From: Tribonema minus
Lineage: Eukaryota; Sar; Xanthophyceae; Tribonematales; Tribonemataceae
Length of the DNA stretch: 64,000 bases
Direction of reading: 5' to 3'
NCBI GenBank assembly: GCA_017506865.1
Contig: JAFCMP010000514.1
Span: 1,488,001-1,552,000, forward strand
Positions 1 to 11,867 of this stretch are shown piece after piece. How positions within the stretch are numbered: the first letter of the stretch is position 1; each line of letters starts with the position of its first letter. Position numbers and translations under genes: made by a program. The notes under the pieces are model-generated. The model worked only from the letters and a program-made list of their open reading frames with translations. It did not search any database and was not told where the DNA came from.

Positions 1-85
1 TTTACTTTGAACTGAACTGTATACTTCAACACGTGTGCACACTACCTACAGTTTGCTAGCACAAGCAGACGAAAGCGCGCGGTGC

Positions 86-1715
86 CTAGGGCGCCACCAG
101 CATTCCCGCGTTTGACAGTATCCACATCTGGACCTCCGCGGTGGCAGCCATGGACACGCACTGCGCGGCGTTCCACGGCGCGCCATTCGGCTGCGCCCAC
201 TTGAGGATGTCCAGAAAGCCCCCCTTGGCGGCGTTGGCGCACGTCTGCGCGCCGGCGACACACAGCAGCAGATCAGCGGGGGGCATTCATGTGTGGGTAA
301 GACCGCAATTGTGAGGAGAAGTGATTTGTGCTGTGTGGTGTGTGGTGATTGCATGGTCATGATCCGCCGCAGCACAACAGCAGATCAGCGGGGACATGAA
401 TGTGCGTGCAAGACCGCGGCCGTAGTAGGGAGGTGATGGCGCTGCATGGTGACCGCATGGGGTCAACGTGCAAGGCGCCTCTCGCGACCAGGTTCAATAG
501 GGTCCCCACGACCGCGCACATACCTGCTCATCCCGCGGCGCCCCGTGCGTGCGCGCCCACTGCAGCAGCTCAGGGACCCGCCGCGCGCCGCCGCCGCCGC
601 AGTGAGCTCATTCCACGCGCAGCCCTGCGCGCGCGCCCACTGCAGGCAGCGCAGGTGCCCGCCGCGCGCCGCGAAGCAGCACATGTAGCTCGACCACGGG
701 CAGCCGTGGTCGCGCGCCCATGCGAGGACGTCGAGGTGCCCGCCGCGGGCAGCGCTGCTGCGCGAGGCGCGAGACGGCACGGTGCGGCGCAGCGAGCGTT
801 GGCGCGCAGTCGCATTTCGGTGCCGGCAGGTGACAGAGGGCTTGTATCAACAATGCCCTGCCCGCAGAGCGAAAACGACGAAGGCCTGGCACGCGCCGCG
901 TGCAGCGCCGCCGTTCGGCGCAGGCGGCGCTTTGAGGATACGGCGCGCGTTGCATGGCGTTTGAGTGAGCGTCGCCGGTTGTGCATCGCGCCTATAGTAC
1001 CACTCTGGCACGCCCTGCAGACCGTTCGCTGGGTGCGCTGCCGCACCGCTCCACTGTGACAGGCCAATGCTCCCGCTTGTTCTTGCACTGCAGCGCTGAT
1101 CAAAGTCACATGGACCCCACCTGTTCTGCCTCCCCCGGTCCTCCCCTCCCCCTCCCCCTGCCCCAAGTCCGAGCATCCCACCTGCCCCGCTAGTCTGGGT
1201 CCCCCCCCCTGCCCCCTCCTTTCATGCATGCGGCAAGCCACGCAGCGGAGCGCTGACACGCGCGGCGCGCCCCCTCCCCACCTGCACGTCCGCTTGTCCC
1301 ACGGCGCCCCGCGCGCGCGCAGCCACCGCAGTGCGTCCAGGCGCCCGCCGCGCGCCGCTGCGCCGCACGCCGCCGCGTCGAGGCGGCAGCCGCTGTCCAG
1401 CGCGCACTGCAGGACGTCGAGCGCGCCGCGCGCCACCGCCGCCGCGAGCGTCGTGCTGTCGGCGGGGCAGCCACACGCGAAGGCCCAGCGCAGGAGCGTC
1501 GCGGAGGCGGTCACGGCGCGGCGCGACGTGGCGGTGATGTGTCGCGCGTGGGCCGCGGCGTAGCCTGCGCGCCAGTCGCGGCAGACGGCAGCGACCTGGA
1601 GGAAGTGCGCGGGGCCCACCAGAGCGAAGATGCGCGCCCATATGTCTGGCGCCGCGCTGGCCGGCGCTGCTGCTGCTGCTGCCAGAGGTGGCATGTGTAT
1701 CGTGGGCAAGTTCAT
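86..1715 (-). CDS. F-box/ankyrin-repeat protein, three exons, one apparent frameshift
   Basis: Exons are 1715-1282, 757-524 and 244-86, with donors AG|GTGGGG and CAG|GTATGTG and acceptors GCAG|CAGCG and GCAG|ACGTG. Start ATG is 1715-1713; the stop is TAG at 88-86. Residues about 23-56 form an F-box-like helix set (PDIWARIFALVG...VCRDW). About 200 residues of short ankyrin-like repeats follow, with recurring AARGG(H/R)LDVL and GCPW/GAPW elements. Such proteins usually pair SKP1/cullin E3-ligase recruitment with substrate binding; that role is inferred from the family. The three exons total 827 nt, two more than a multiple of three. Near 570, within GGGTCCCTGAG, the repeat pattern drops out of frame and resumes if one G is added (CTGGAG). 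The fourth repeat then continues cleanly into exon 3. So there is either a one-base deletion (pseudogene) or a sequence error. With the base restored the protein would be 275 residues. Gene 2 starts divergently 1.15 kb away. Confidence 0.72.
260..420 (-). repeat. Tandem duplication inside intron 2 next to the acceptor
   Basis: Roughly 267-309 and 377-419 are diverged direct copies, sharing 'cagcagatcagcgggg' and then an ATG-containing segment ending in 'aagaccgc'. The unit is about 110 bp and lies immediately upstream (in gene sense) of the acceptor at 245. This is a mild example of the boundary-linked duplication that dominates genes 2 and 4. Confidence 0.6.
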
Positions 1716-2867
1716 GGGGGTCAGCTGCGGATCGTAGATGATGCGGCGCGCGGTCTGTTATGTTGATGATGCAGCCGATATTTTGGTAAGGCTGACAGTT
1801 AAGCGCAGGCGTAGGCACTACAGCAGCAGTAGGTGTTATGAGTGCTGCTCGAACGCAGTGCAGTTCCCTTTTGCTGCATGTCACTCGCAGCCCTCACCTT
1901 GCAGAATAAACAGGGGACAAGCTAGGCCGTCTCGATGAGGCAATATACCACCAGATCTGCCATCGTTGGCGTCTGACTGACAATGCGGCGAAGGACCTTG
2001 GCCTTACATAGCTTCACACACCAGCAAAGCGAAACAAGCGCGCTGGCTCATTCATGTTGTCAACAAGAAGATCTGCAAGTAAGGCAAGCAAGATCTTGTG
2101 ATCGCTGACCTTGCCTCGTTGGCATGCTGGCAGCTGTAGCAGCAATATCTCGCAGCCTCTTCATTGCTGTGCAGCCTTGCACTGGGACTCCAACCTTAGA
2201 GGGTTTGGCACAAAGTTCAACAACTTCAACTCCAGCAACTTCCGTGACCCCTTACGTTTCGCATCGACCACACGCAACAAGAGCGCACAACGCAACTGCT
2301 GCGCCACCAACGCCGACACCTCTCGCAGAGCGCAAGAGGCAGCAAGCAGCGCACCTGGCCTGGATATCACCACACATCTCGCTGAGCGAGCGTAAAGAGC
2401 ACGGAGCACGAGCAACACAGGAGAGAGAGGAGGATCAATCAATCATCCTTGCTGCAGTGAAGGCAAAGGCGAACCGGTGACACACTTGCGGCGCAGCGGT
2501 TCGAGAGCGCTTTCGCACCGGCTTTCCCGGCCGCCCGGACTGCCGCTGCGTGCTGCTGGCGCTGTCGAAAGCAGGGACACAGGTGAGAGCCAAATTATCG
2601 CTGATGTGATGTGTGAGGGCAGTGCACCATCTCTACGATCTTAAAGATGTCGTGGGAGGTGATTATTGGACGCAGTTGAGGACCGATAAGTTGCTTCAGT
2701 CTCCATACGTCGTTGCACTTGCGAGCACATCCGTTTCTGCATCAGGGGGGAATTGGCGCCTTCGTTACTGGCTCCTTTCGCACCCCCTGACTCTCAGGCC
2801 AGAACCAGCAGCACCACCGGAGCAGCCAGGGCCCAAGCACAGCGAGCAGCAGCCTGCACCAGCAGCC
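1716..2867. promoter_or_regulatory. Divergent intergenic region between genes 1 and 2
   Basis: This 1.15 kb stretch separates the start of the F-box/ankyrin gene (minus) from the start of the glycosyltransferase gene (plus), so it must hold both promoters. I see no clear TATA box. At 2579-2581 the sequence CACAG|GTGAGAG resembles a 5' splice site, so the plus-strand transcript may have a spliced 5' UTR. Short open frames here are not convincing genes. Confidence 0.4.
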
Positions 2868-5800
2868 ATGGGTGCGGGTTCAGGGCCCCAGAGCCTGCCC
2901 ACCATCAAGACCCTGCACTCGAGCGCGCAACCCGAATGGGGCGTGCAAGACGAGGCCGGTGGAGGCTCCCAGGCGGGAGCCATAGAGCGCGGCTGCAGCG
3001 GCAGCGGCGGCGGCGGCGGCGGAGGCACGAGCAGCAGCGGCCACGACAGCGACGACGACAAGCACAGGCGGCGGCGCCGGTTCCGGCTCGGCGCACGCGC
3101 GGACGCGCACCTGCGCGCGCTCGCGCTTCTCCGCGCGCGCCTGCGGCCGCGCGATTACCTCCTCCTCGCGCTCGGCGCGCTCGTGGCGCTAACAGTGCTC
3201 AGCAGGGCGGCGCGCGGCGTCGCGCGGCTGGCGCGGCGGCGCGGCCACGGCGGCGGCGGCGGCCTGCTGGGTGGCCTCGGCGGCGTCGGCGCGGGGGCGT
3301 TCGGGGGCGGGGGGTCCGAGTACGCGCGCGTGTACGCGCTGCCGTACCCGCCGCACATGTACGCGGTCGCGCACACGGTGCACGTGCTCGTGCCTGCGTA
3401 CAACGCGGAGGGCTACGTCGTGGAGGGCGTGGAGAGCGTGCTGCGCCAGTCGCACGCGCGCGTGCGCGTGTGGGCGTACAACGACGGCTCTACGGACAAC
3501 ACGGGCGCGCTGCTGAACATCAAGTGAGTGCGGGGGCTGAGGTTCTGGTGTGCGATTGAAGTTCTGGTGTGTGTCGCGTCAGGCGGTTTGTGGTACTTTT
3601 GGTATGCGATGCTCTAGTTAGTGTGGCCTTCATGCGGCCTGGCTCTGTTGTGCCATCTCAGCGACACAGCTAGTGACGATGTTGAATGCGCCGCGCCCGG
3701 ACTGCACGCATGCAATAGAGCCGGCGCGTCAGTCGACGAAAGCACGAAGCAGGCGCGGATGGACTAGACTTTCTGAGTGACGCAAGCAGAGTTGAAGTTG
3801 TGCGCTGCACAAGTTCGCATCTGGTGACCGAAGCTCACGGATCATAGATGCATTGCATGAGTATAGCAACTCAAGTCAAGACCATTGCAGCTGCACGACA
3901 AGTAATGTTGCGGTAATGCGCAACAGATACTTGTGGGCATTCACCAAAGTCTGTGAGAACAGGTTTTGGGCGCATCGCTGATCGAAGTCCGCCAGTTGAG
4001 GTTCAAACCGCCTCTATTGCAGTTCATACTGCCAGCGAGAGCGCCCTGAGAGCCAGGAGAGCTTGTGCCTAGAATAGGTGCCCATTCAACGACAGATAAA
4101 TGCTAGCACAGTGCGCTTTGGGGTTATGGTACCTCCGCAATTGTTGCTCTCGATGAAAAGTTGATTTGCAGTCGTTTTGAGCCTGCATGCATCTCTTCAT
4201 TTGATTATCAATAGGTTGTGTTTGAACCCGCAGGCTCAGTGATATTACATGCAGCTCATGGCACAGCTGGCTTCTTGCATACCAGCGCATTCTTTGACGT
4301 GCTTCTTTTAGCTAGTGAGGAAGAGTAATACTCTGCTCGATTCTTCAAAGATCTGGTGCACGGTATTGTGCGCGTTTCCTGTCATTGCCGAAGGATCGAG
4401 TGCAAACATCAGGTCCCACTCAATTCGGCAATTCCATCGTGCAGTGATTGCTGTTGTAGTTAGAGCTTTATCACATGTTGCCAGATAGTCATGCTGCCTC
4501 GGCAGTACGTCCGAGTGCTGCAATAGTCCAACGCGCTCTTGCGCTGCCTATGGTGTATGGGAGGGTTAGGGTTAGGGTGAGTGTTGGGGTGGGCGTGGTT
4601 GTCATCTCACAGCATTTCTCGTCATGGATTGACTGGGATGTTAACCGTTGGCGCAGGGTGCTGCCACTGGTGATATGGTCACTGCACCGCACCTAACTCA
4701 ACCCCAAGTTCAACCCTAAATGCTGCTGCTCTAACTAACTTCAAGCGCAGCGCCGCGCCCAGGCGCCTGCCTATCCGCCATGAGCTGAGAGGGCGCCCCA
4801 TAGACAAATCTCTGACAGTTGGCAACATCTGATGCTGAGCCGTGCATCTTTATAATCCCTACCCTAACCCTAAACCTAACCCTAACATCATCATCGTTGT
4901 CGCGCAGATTCAAGGCGGACCCGCGCGTAGTACTGCTCAGCAACAAGGTCAACCTGGGCCCGGCGCAGACCAAGTGGCTGGGCTTCCAGGCCATCTACAA
5001 GGTAATGCCGCCCCCTGCATCTCTGGCGCGATCTGTCATCTCTGACGCAGCTGACCACAGTCGATTGCGGCGACCCTGCAGGGCCGCAGCTCTGCAAGTG
5101 GAGCGCAACTTCAACTTCACTGGGACTTCCCAGCGCGCTGGGCTCCTTTCGACCGCAGCGCTCGCGATGCGGAGCCGCTGGCGGTGCTGCCCCGCAGCAT
5201 GTGTGGTGCGCACGCAGCCATCTTATCGGACTATCAGACAACCTCTACCCTTCATAAGGTCGGCGCAAGAGTACTCGAGCGCTGCTGCGGCTGTGCTGCA
5301 GCGCTGCACGTCATAGTGGCGCTACTACAGAACCTTCCTGCCGACCGCCACATCAGCGCGTGCTGCGGCCGCGTGCCGAGCGCTGGCGCAGCCTCAGTGC
5401 TCTGCGCAGCCCGTCCCCCAAGGCCTGAACATCGCGGGCACACGCGGCGCACAAGCGTAGGCGGCCAGGGCGCAGCATCTGCGCGACTGTGATCTCGCTC
5501 TGCGCCCGCCTCCCCAGGGCACGCATCGCGCCGCCGAAATGGCCCTGATTGCGCCTTCAGCGTGGTCGCTGGTGTAGCTGCAGTGCTAGGCGCGGCCCAT
5601 CCCGTCAAGCGCAACTGCAATGTCCCATATGCACGGCGTGCGAGCGTTTCGCGCGCAGCGCCGTCCGTAGGGCGCAGGGGCAAAGTCTTGTCCTCGCTTC
5701 GCGCCCCCCTCGCTCCCCTCCCCATGGGTACATGCTACATGCCGGCCCAGCCGATGAGCACTGCTGCTGCCACGACGGCACCCCTGCGCAACGCTCAGAG

Positions 5801-8800
5801 CACTACCCCCATGGGCGCCTCATTAAGACTCACACTCACGACTTAGACTCATACCCACCCCCGCGCTTGCCTCGTCAGGCCTCGCAATCAAGGTATGGAC
5901 CCGTACTCACCCGCTCACGACTCAGACTCATGCACTCTCGCGCGGCCGCTTGTGCCCCCCAACCCTCCTCTCGAGGAAGCCCTCCCCAACGACATGTTTG
6001 CCTCGAGACTCACAATTACGACTCAGGCTCATGCTCACTCGCTCGCTGACCCCCCCCCCCCCCCCCCCCCCCTTTCCAGGAGGCCCTCCCCAACGACATT
6101 GTCGTCGTGCTAGACGGCGACGACCACCTGCTGAGCGATGACGCGCTGGCCGTTGTGCACGGCGAGTACCTCGCCAAGAAGTGCTGGTTCACGTACGGCT
6201 CGTACGTCGGCGCGTTCTCGCGCGAGGTGCGCGCGCTCGACGCCGACACGCACCTTGACTTCCGCGCCGCCGCGTGGCGCTACGGGCACCCGCGCAGCTT
6301 CAAGGTGCGAGTGATGCCCCTGTTATGTGTGGCGACTGCTACTGAGATGCGTCGACTCACCTGTTTTGTGTGACTGCTAAGTCGCGTTGGATCGTAAACT
6401 TCAAGTTGAAGTTTGTGAGAGGTGCGCGCGCTCGACGCCGACACGCACCTCGACTTCCGCGCCGTCGCGTGGCGCTACGGCACCCGCGCAGCCCCAAGGT
6501 ACAACTCCCCTCTGGTGCGACTCCCGTCTTGTGAGTGTGTGTGCTGTGACGGACGCATTTGTCGAGGCACATTATAACTTCAAGTTGAAGTACAGAGGTT
6601 GCGCGCGCTTTATGCCGACGTGCACGTCGACTTCAGCGCCGCCGCGAGGCGCTACGGGCACCCGCGCAGCAGCTTCAACGCGCGGTGCCCTGCCGAGCTC
6701 ATCGAAGCGTGTTTGTTGCATAGAGAACAGAGCGGTGTTCGCTTGAAGTCTCAGGATGCACTATTGCACTATGCACTGGGCGCCGACACACACCTCGGCT
6801 TCCGCGTGGTGCTACCGACGCAGCTTCAAGGCGCGACGCTCCTCCCGAACGCAGACTTGCTTGAGAAGACTTGCTCGCATTGAAACCTCAGAGCTACACA
6901 GGTGCCTCTAATTTCCTAGCCGCGCCGCGCGTGGGCGCAGCCTGACCTAACCCCAACCCTAATGGCGCAGCCGCTGAGGATCGCAGCGCTCATCTGCACA
7001 TGCCCCTGCGCCGCCATCGTGCATGGGCGCAGCCGCCGACCGCTGCGGTGCCCGTATCGCGCATGCCCATGAGCGTTTGCGATCGATCCCCCTGACCGCA
7101 CTGAATCTCAGAGCTGCAAAGGGGGCTTAAAATTTACAGCCGTGCTGCGCGCGGGCGCGCGCGCGCAGCCGCCGACCATTGCGGTGCCCATCTTGTGCAT
7201 GCCCATGAGCGTTTGGGAATGCTACCCCTGACAGCACGCGCCGAAAGGCGCGCCTCGTGGCAGACATGCCCCCCCCCCCCCCCCCGCATACATGCACTCC
7301 CCAAAGCAGATGCGTCAGGCTGCGCACGTCGTGGAGCATACGCACTCACGATCACCCCGCTCACAATCCATACATGAATTCTGAAAACGGGCGATGACAA
7401 ATAAACGCGGCTGTGTTGCCGGCGCGCGCAGGCCTTCCTCATAGGCCACCTCACAGAGGCGGACTTCAAGCATGCGGACGGGACGTGGCTCACCAAGGGA
7501 ACGGACCGCGGGTTCATTCTGAGGTTCCTGGAACTGTCCGGGCCCGCGCGCATCTCCTTCATCCGCGTGCCCATCTACTTCTACCGCAAGCACGCGAGCA
7601 ACACGTACTCGGTGAGTGAGAACGCTGAGCGCTGCTGCTGCTGTTTGCGCGCGTCCCCAAAACCGTGCTCAGTGCGTCATTCATCGAGTGCAGGGTGCAC
7701 TCTATGGAGAGCGCTGCTGCTTGGCGTCTGGTGCGTTGGGCGTCGCGCGGCGCGTGCTGGCGAACGTTCCGGAGAACGCGGCATGTTGGCGCCCCAGCGA
7801 ACACGCACAGATGCCTGGATATGATTACACACCGCACAGACATTCATCCATGCAGCGCGCCTCTACCGTCATCCCTCATGCGGTATTCATCCGTGAGGCT
7901 TGAATTTTGTTTCTTCTAGGGACCTCACAAAACTAATGAAGGATACTATACTACCGAACACGTGAGACCTGTCTATACTGAACACCCTTGCCTCGAACGC
8001 TAAAAAGCTTGCACACAGAAGTCTTATCTACTGTGGTTATGGTGGCACTGTTTGACTCGTGGCCAATGACTGCAGCAGCGGCGACCACGTTTATTGGTGG
8101 AAGGCACTTGCGGCTAACCATCCCTTGTCACTTAGAGCTCAACGATCTTTTTGATTCGTTTTTCATACAAACTTGCTTCAAAGATCCGTTTAACACTCAA
8201 GACAGTTGTGTACCTACCCTGATACGGTGCATCTGTGCTGCACCTGGGGCAAGCAGCCGCGAGCGGCGGACTGAACTGCATGTCTCCCTCGCACCTCATC
8301 CGCCGCTCGGTGCTGTGATTTTTGCGATGACGCTGTCGCGCAGACTCGTCTCTGGGAAGTCATACTTGAAGCTGGATAACTTCTGATGCCGTTGCGCTTC
8401 GTGAGGCGTCTGCACATGTTCTTTGTCACCAGTTCATGTGCAAGAGCATTTCTTTCATAACTTCAACTTCAATATCACTTCAACTCCTGCAGCTGATCAG
8501 CAAGGAGTCCAAGATGGCGCAACTGGAGCACGTCAACAGCCTGCCGCGGTCGTCGGAGATGGAGGAGGTGAGAAAAGCGCTGAGCACTGCAACCTCAAGT
8601 AGTTGAAGTGCGTTCCTTCCAGCGCTTCTTTCACGAGCAGGCATGCGGCTGTCAATCGCCTTGGCATATGGTTGCTGCACTTCTTGACGCGTTGAGTGTG
8701 CATTTCATAGTACTGCAGCAGGAAGTACGGACCACGCATACATGCGGAGCGCGGAATGCTGGGCGGTGTCGCAGCACCGGCGCCCCAGCTCTCGGGCTGC

Positions 8801-11800
8801 GGTGCAGATGCGATCGCTGCATATGACATAAGCGCACATGCTCAGGACGGACATCGCCCCCCCTTGTCAACATTACAATCATTGGATTTACTTCCGCATG
8901 AGGGGCGCAAAGTCCTATGAAACATGGAAGATATGCAGCTCTTGTGCTTGTGCAATGCGCACGCTCACAACGCCTCTGTAAGCTCAGCTGCAAGCGCAAC
9001 CTACGCTTGGCCAGGCCAGCTGCAGATGTGGAGTACAACTTGGCGGCGTCGTTTGAGTGGTTGTCGTTGAGACACTTACAATGACACGTGACATGCTGAT
9101 TCCGTACACAAGCTTAGATACCATTCATCTGGGCTTTTACGCGCCCTGAGCGAGAATAAATAAGAAAAGTACAACTCCATGATAACAGACACCTACCGTA
9201 CCTTGTTTTTCCCACTTCGTGCAGGACATCCACGTGTTCCTGGTCACGTGGGGGCGCGTGCACCTGCTGCACGAGACGATCCAGTCGCTGGTGCAGCTGC
9301 AGACGGTCGCACACCGCGTCAGGCTCCACATCTGGAACAACAACCCCCTCATACGCGAGCAGGTGAGAGGTGTAGGTTGAAGTATACTTCTACAATTGAA
9401 GTCATACGCGAGCAGGTTAGATGTGTAGGTTGAAGTATGTACTTGAAGTACATCGTGCCAGGCTGCACATCTGGGACAACAACCCCCTCATACGCAAGCA
9501 GGTAACGCATGTAGGTTGAAGTACGTACTTGAAGTACATTGTGCCAGATTGCACACCTGGAACAACAACCCCGTCATACGCGAGCAGATAAGCCATGCAA
9601 ATTGAAGCATGTACTTCAAGTTCAAGTACCCGTGCACACATCTACTACGGAAGTTTGTGTTGGTGTTCCACAATCTTGAAGACACATGGGGGGGGCAGAG
9701 GACTTGGAGGGGGGGGGGATGTAATTTGGCCATGTCGTTCAGAAGTGATTGGCAGCGCATTGAGACACTTTCAAGGTGTTCACAAGACACATGTTGATGT
9801 GTGTTGCACGCTAAACATCCCCCATCTGGGCTTTTTCGCGCCCTGAGCGAGAGTTAATAAGAAGTACATGTGGAAGAGCAACTCCACCAAGCGCCAAACA
9901 CACGTTCAAAGCATCTGCTTTGTTGTTATGAGTGCCACATGACGACTGTGGTCTCAGTGGGACCAAGTGCGGCGTTGCTGCCACACATCTTGACAACGGT
10001 GGCGGTGGGGGATACGGCTGCCACCGAACTAACAACGCACCAGAAATAAACACCGCATGCTACAACCTCATGATAAACTTCCAACATGCTGTGGCAGTGC
10101 TCACACGTACCCCATTTGATTGCTCACGTGCGCGCTCACAGGTGGACGCCATCGTGACCCTCTTCCCGAGCATTACGCTCGACGTGATACACTCCAAGAT
10201 TAACCTCTTCAGCTACGCGCGCTTCCTCCACATCAAGAAGGTGAGCGCTGCCACTGAAATGCCTTATTCAGCAGCTTCTGGTGGCAGAATTCATGCACTT
10301 TCGAGGTGCTTTTGTAATCCCAGGCACACTCTAGACTAGTACCGGCTGCTGAATGTATGTATGCATGTGCATACCTCATGGTAACGCTTGGCGTGCTGCA
10401 GCCTCTGCCTGGCCTGTCGTCTCACTTGTGCACATGTGTGCGCAACAACCCATGTGCAGCCCTAGCACTGCGTGTACAACTCGGCAGTCACAACGCTCGC
10501 GCTTGCCTCTGGGATGGCATGGCAAGGCAAGGCTTCCAGCGTGCGCATTTACCAAGATCAGCAGCCAGCGCAGTCAAGTCCCTGCGCGCATGATTGCACC
10601 TGTCTCTGTCTGCTGCTGCGTGCACTCCACTGACCCTGCTGCCAGCTTGACGCCTGTCGCTACGACAGCTAGCGTCAGTCACCTCACCCTGACTTACCTA
10701 CCACGCTGCATCATTCTGCCGCGCTCACGCCAGGTCATGGCGCAGGAGCAGCTGGACTACGTGGTCATTGTCGATGACGATCAGCAGCTCCCTCTTTTAC
10801 AAATACCACCACTTTCATCAGCCTTGAGCACTGCCGCACAGCAGACTCGCAACCAACTCACCTCCGCTGCGCCTCGTGTGCGTTACAACAGGTCATGGCG
10901 CAGGAGCAGCTGGACTACGTCGTCATTGTCGACGACGACCAGCAGCTCCATCTCTCACAAATACCACCATTTTCATTATCCTTGAGCACTGCCACAAGCA
11001 CAGCAGACCACCACTTTCATCATCCTTGAGCACTGCCTTAAGCACAGCAACCAACTCACCTCCACTGCGCCTCGTGTGCGTTACAACAAGGTCATGGCGC
11101 AGGAGCAGCTGGACTACGTCGTCATTGTCGACGACGACCAGCAGTTCCCGCCCGACTACCTAGAGCAGCTGTGGAACGACCGCCGCCCGCGCACGTACAC
11201 GTCTTGGTGGGGCCGCAAGTTCAAGGGGCAGTCGTACTTCAAGGGCGTTCCCGACTACAAGGAGCTCGCCAACGGCGCACGGCCCGACATCAAGGACTTT
11301 GACTATGCTGGTGCGTGCGTGGACACTTCCTCGTCACCATTTCAAACGATGCCTGCATGAGTGGTCGCACTTACTCAGTGGGGGGTCCAAGCTGGACTGG
11401 CATCGCATTTTGCCTCTGGTGCGTGCACTGCGGCCATGTCCGCCCGCTGCATCTTCCATGCTCAGCGAAGTTCACCTGCTCTGTACATCATGCACAGAGT
11501 GCTACACCAGACAACAAATTCAAAGAACTTCAAGAAATCGGCAACCACATACAGCAACAGCCCACCGCTCAGCCATTCCCCCCTGCCCCCTTCCCCCCCC
11601 GCACCCGCAGGCCCCGGCGGCTGCATCATCGACGCCAACGCGTTCGCGATGGCGGCGACGCTCGCGATACCGCAGCGCTACGCCACGCTCGACGACCTGT
11701 GGCTGTCCTACGTCATGCACATGGCGCACTGGAGTGTGCGCCGCACACTCGTGCGTCCGCGCACCATTACGGACGACCGCACCACCAGCGTCGCGCTGTG

Positions 11801-11867
11801 GTCGCGCCTCAAGGACCACAAGGACGAGTTCCTCACGTACCTGCGCGACGGGGGGTGGAACGTGTGA
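2868..11867 (+). CDS. Type II membrane protein with two tandem GT2-like glycosyltransferase domains
   Basis: Nine exons: 2868-3523, 4908-5001, 6080-6304, 7432-7611, 8493-8567, 9225-9362, 10142-10240, 11091-11310 and 11611-11867. All phases agree; the total is 1944 nt, or 647 residues. The start ATG lies in the context GCAGCCATGG. The Gly/Ser/Asp-rich cytosolic tail (1-95) is followed by one hydrophobic anchor (about 97-111) and a Gly-rich stem. Domain 1 starts near 171 (HVLVPAYNAEGYV) with the GT-A nucleotide-binding DGSTDN at about 206 and a DGDD metal site at about 262. Domain 2 starts near 411 (IHVFLVTWGRVHLLHE) with VDDDQ at about 502 and a DDLW motif near 589 where GT-A enzymes carry their catalytic acid. 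The likely role is Golgi transfer of sugars from nucleotide-sugars to glycans or polysaccharides; the substrate is unknown. Two domains in one chain suggest alternate linkages, as in dual-domain polymerases; this is inference. Its introns carry partial copies of exons 3, 6 and 8. Confidence 0.85.
4857..4887. repeat. Interstitial telomere-type tract in intron 1 of gene 2
   Basis: Degenerate CCCTAA repeats lie 20 bp upstream of the exon 2 acceptor. A second short TTAGGG-type tract lies at about 4564-4578 in the same intron. Confidence 0.8.
5960..6840 (+). repeat. Boundary duplications around exon 3 of gene 2
   Basis: Exon 3 is 6080-6304. A head copy precedes it at about 5967-5997 (shared 'gccctccccaacgacat'). 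Three tail copies follow in the next intron: about 6421-6500, 6590-6685 and 6775-6840. The first tail copy keeps the segment encoding VRALDADTHLDFRA and ends in CCCCAAGGTAC where the true exon ends TTCAAG|GTGCGAG. Later copies are more diverged. Two tail copies are each preceded by the palindromic motif AACTTCAAGTTGAAGT (about 6398 and 6579). Confidence 0.8.
8051..8160. repeat. Dispersed repeat family R2, copy 1
   Basis: About 110 bp shared with 24206-24352 and 59583-59690. Core strings are 'gcagcggcgaccac' and 'cttagagctc'. The copy is bounded by near-identical 10-mers (tttgactcgt at one end, tttgattcgt at the other), which could be terminal direct repeats or target-site duplications. It lies in intron 4 of gene 2. 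Confidence 0.75.
9060..9180. repeat. Dispersed repeat family R1, copy 1
   Basis: About 120 bp sharing 'catctgggcttttacgcgcc' and 'ctgagcgagaat-aataa' with 9744-9888 and 57036-57160. It lies within the intron that ends at exon 6 of gene 2 (acceptor at 9224). Confidence 0.8.
9395..9595 (+). repeat. Tandem copies of the exon 6 tail and its 5' splice site
   Basis: Exon 6 ends ...WNNNPLIREQ|GTGAGA at 9362. Copies of the tail and donor occur at about 9448-9505 (CAAGCAG|GTAACG) and 9537-9592 (GAGCAG|ATAAGC), with a short remnant at about 9405-9420. Each is followed by 'aggttgaagta' or a variant. In the last copy GT has become AT, so that donor is dead. Confidence 0.85.
9744..9888. repeat. Dispersed repeat family R1, copy 2
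   Basis: Second R1 copy, more diverged on its 5' side. It keeps 'cccatctgggctttttcgcg' followed by 'ccctgagcgagagttaataa'. It lies in intron 6 of gene 2. Confidence 0.75.
10731..11090 (+). repeat. Tandem copies of the exon 8 head with its 3' splice site
   Basis: Exon 8 starts at 11091 (GTCATGGCGCAGGAGCAG, encoding VMAQEQLDYVVIVDDDQQ). The same first 54 bases occur at 10734 and 10892, each preceded by CAG. The true acceptor is the weaker AAG. The 10892 copy is identical over this stretch; the 10734 copy differs at three positions, all synonymous. The intron segment containing 'acaaataccaccactttcat' is copied with them. Confidence 0.9.

Noticed and set aside
570..1715. Uninterrupted minus-strand open frame of 381 codons
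   Set aside because: It reads through the first intron of gene 1; after position 1282 the ankyrin pattern is lost, and it resumes only at the acceptor at 757.
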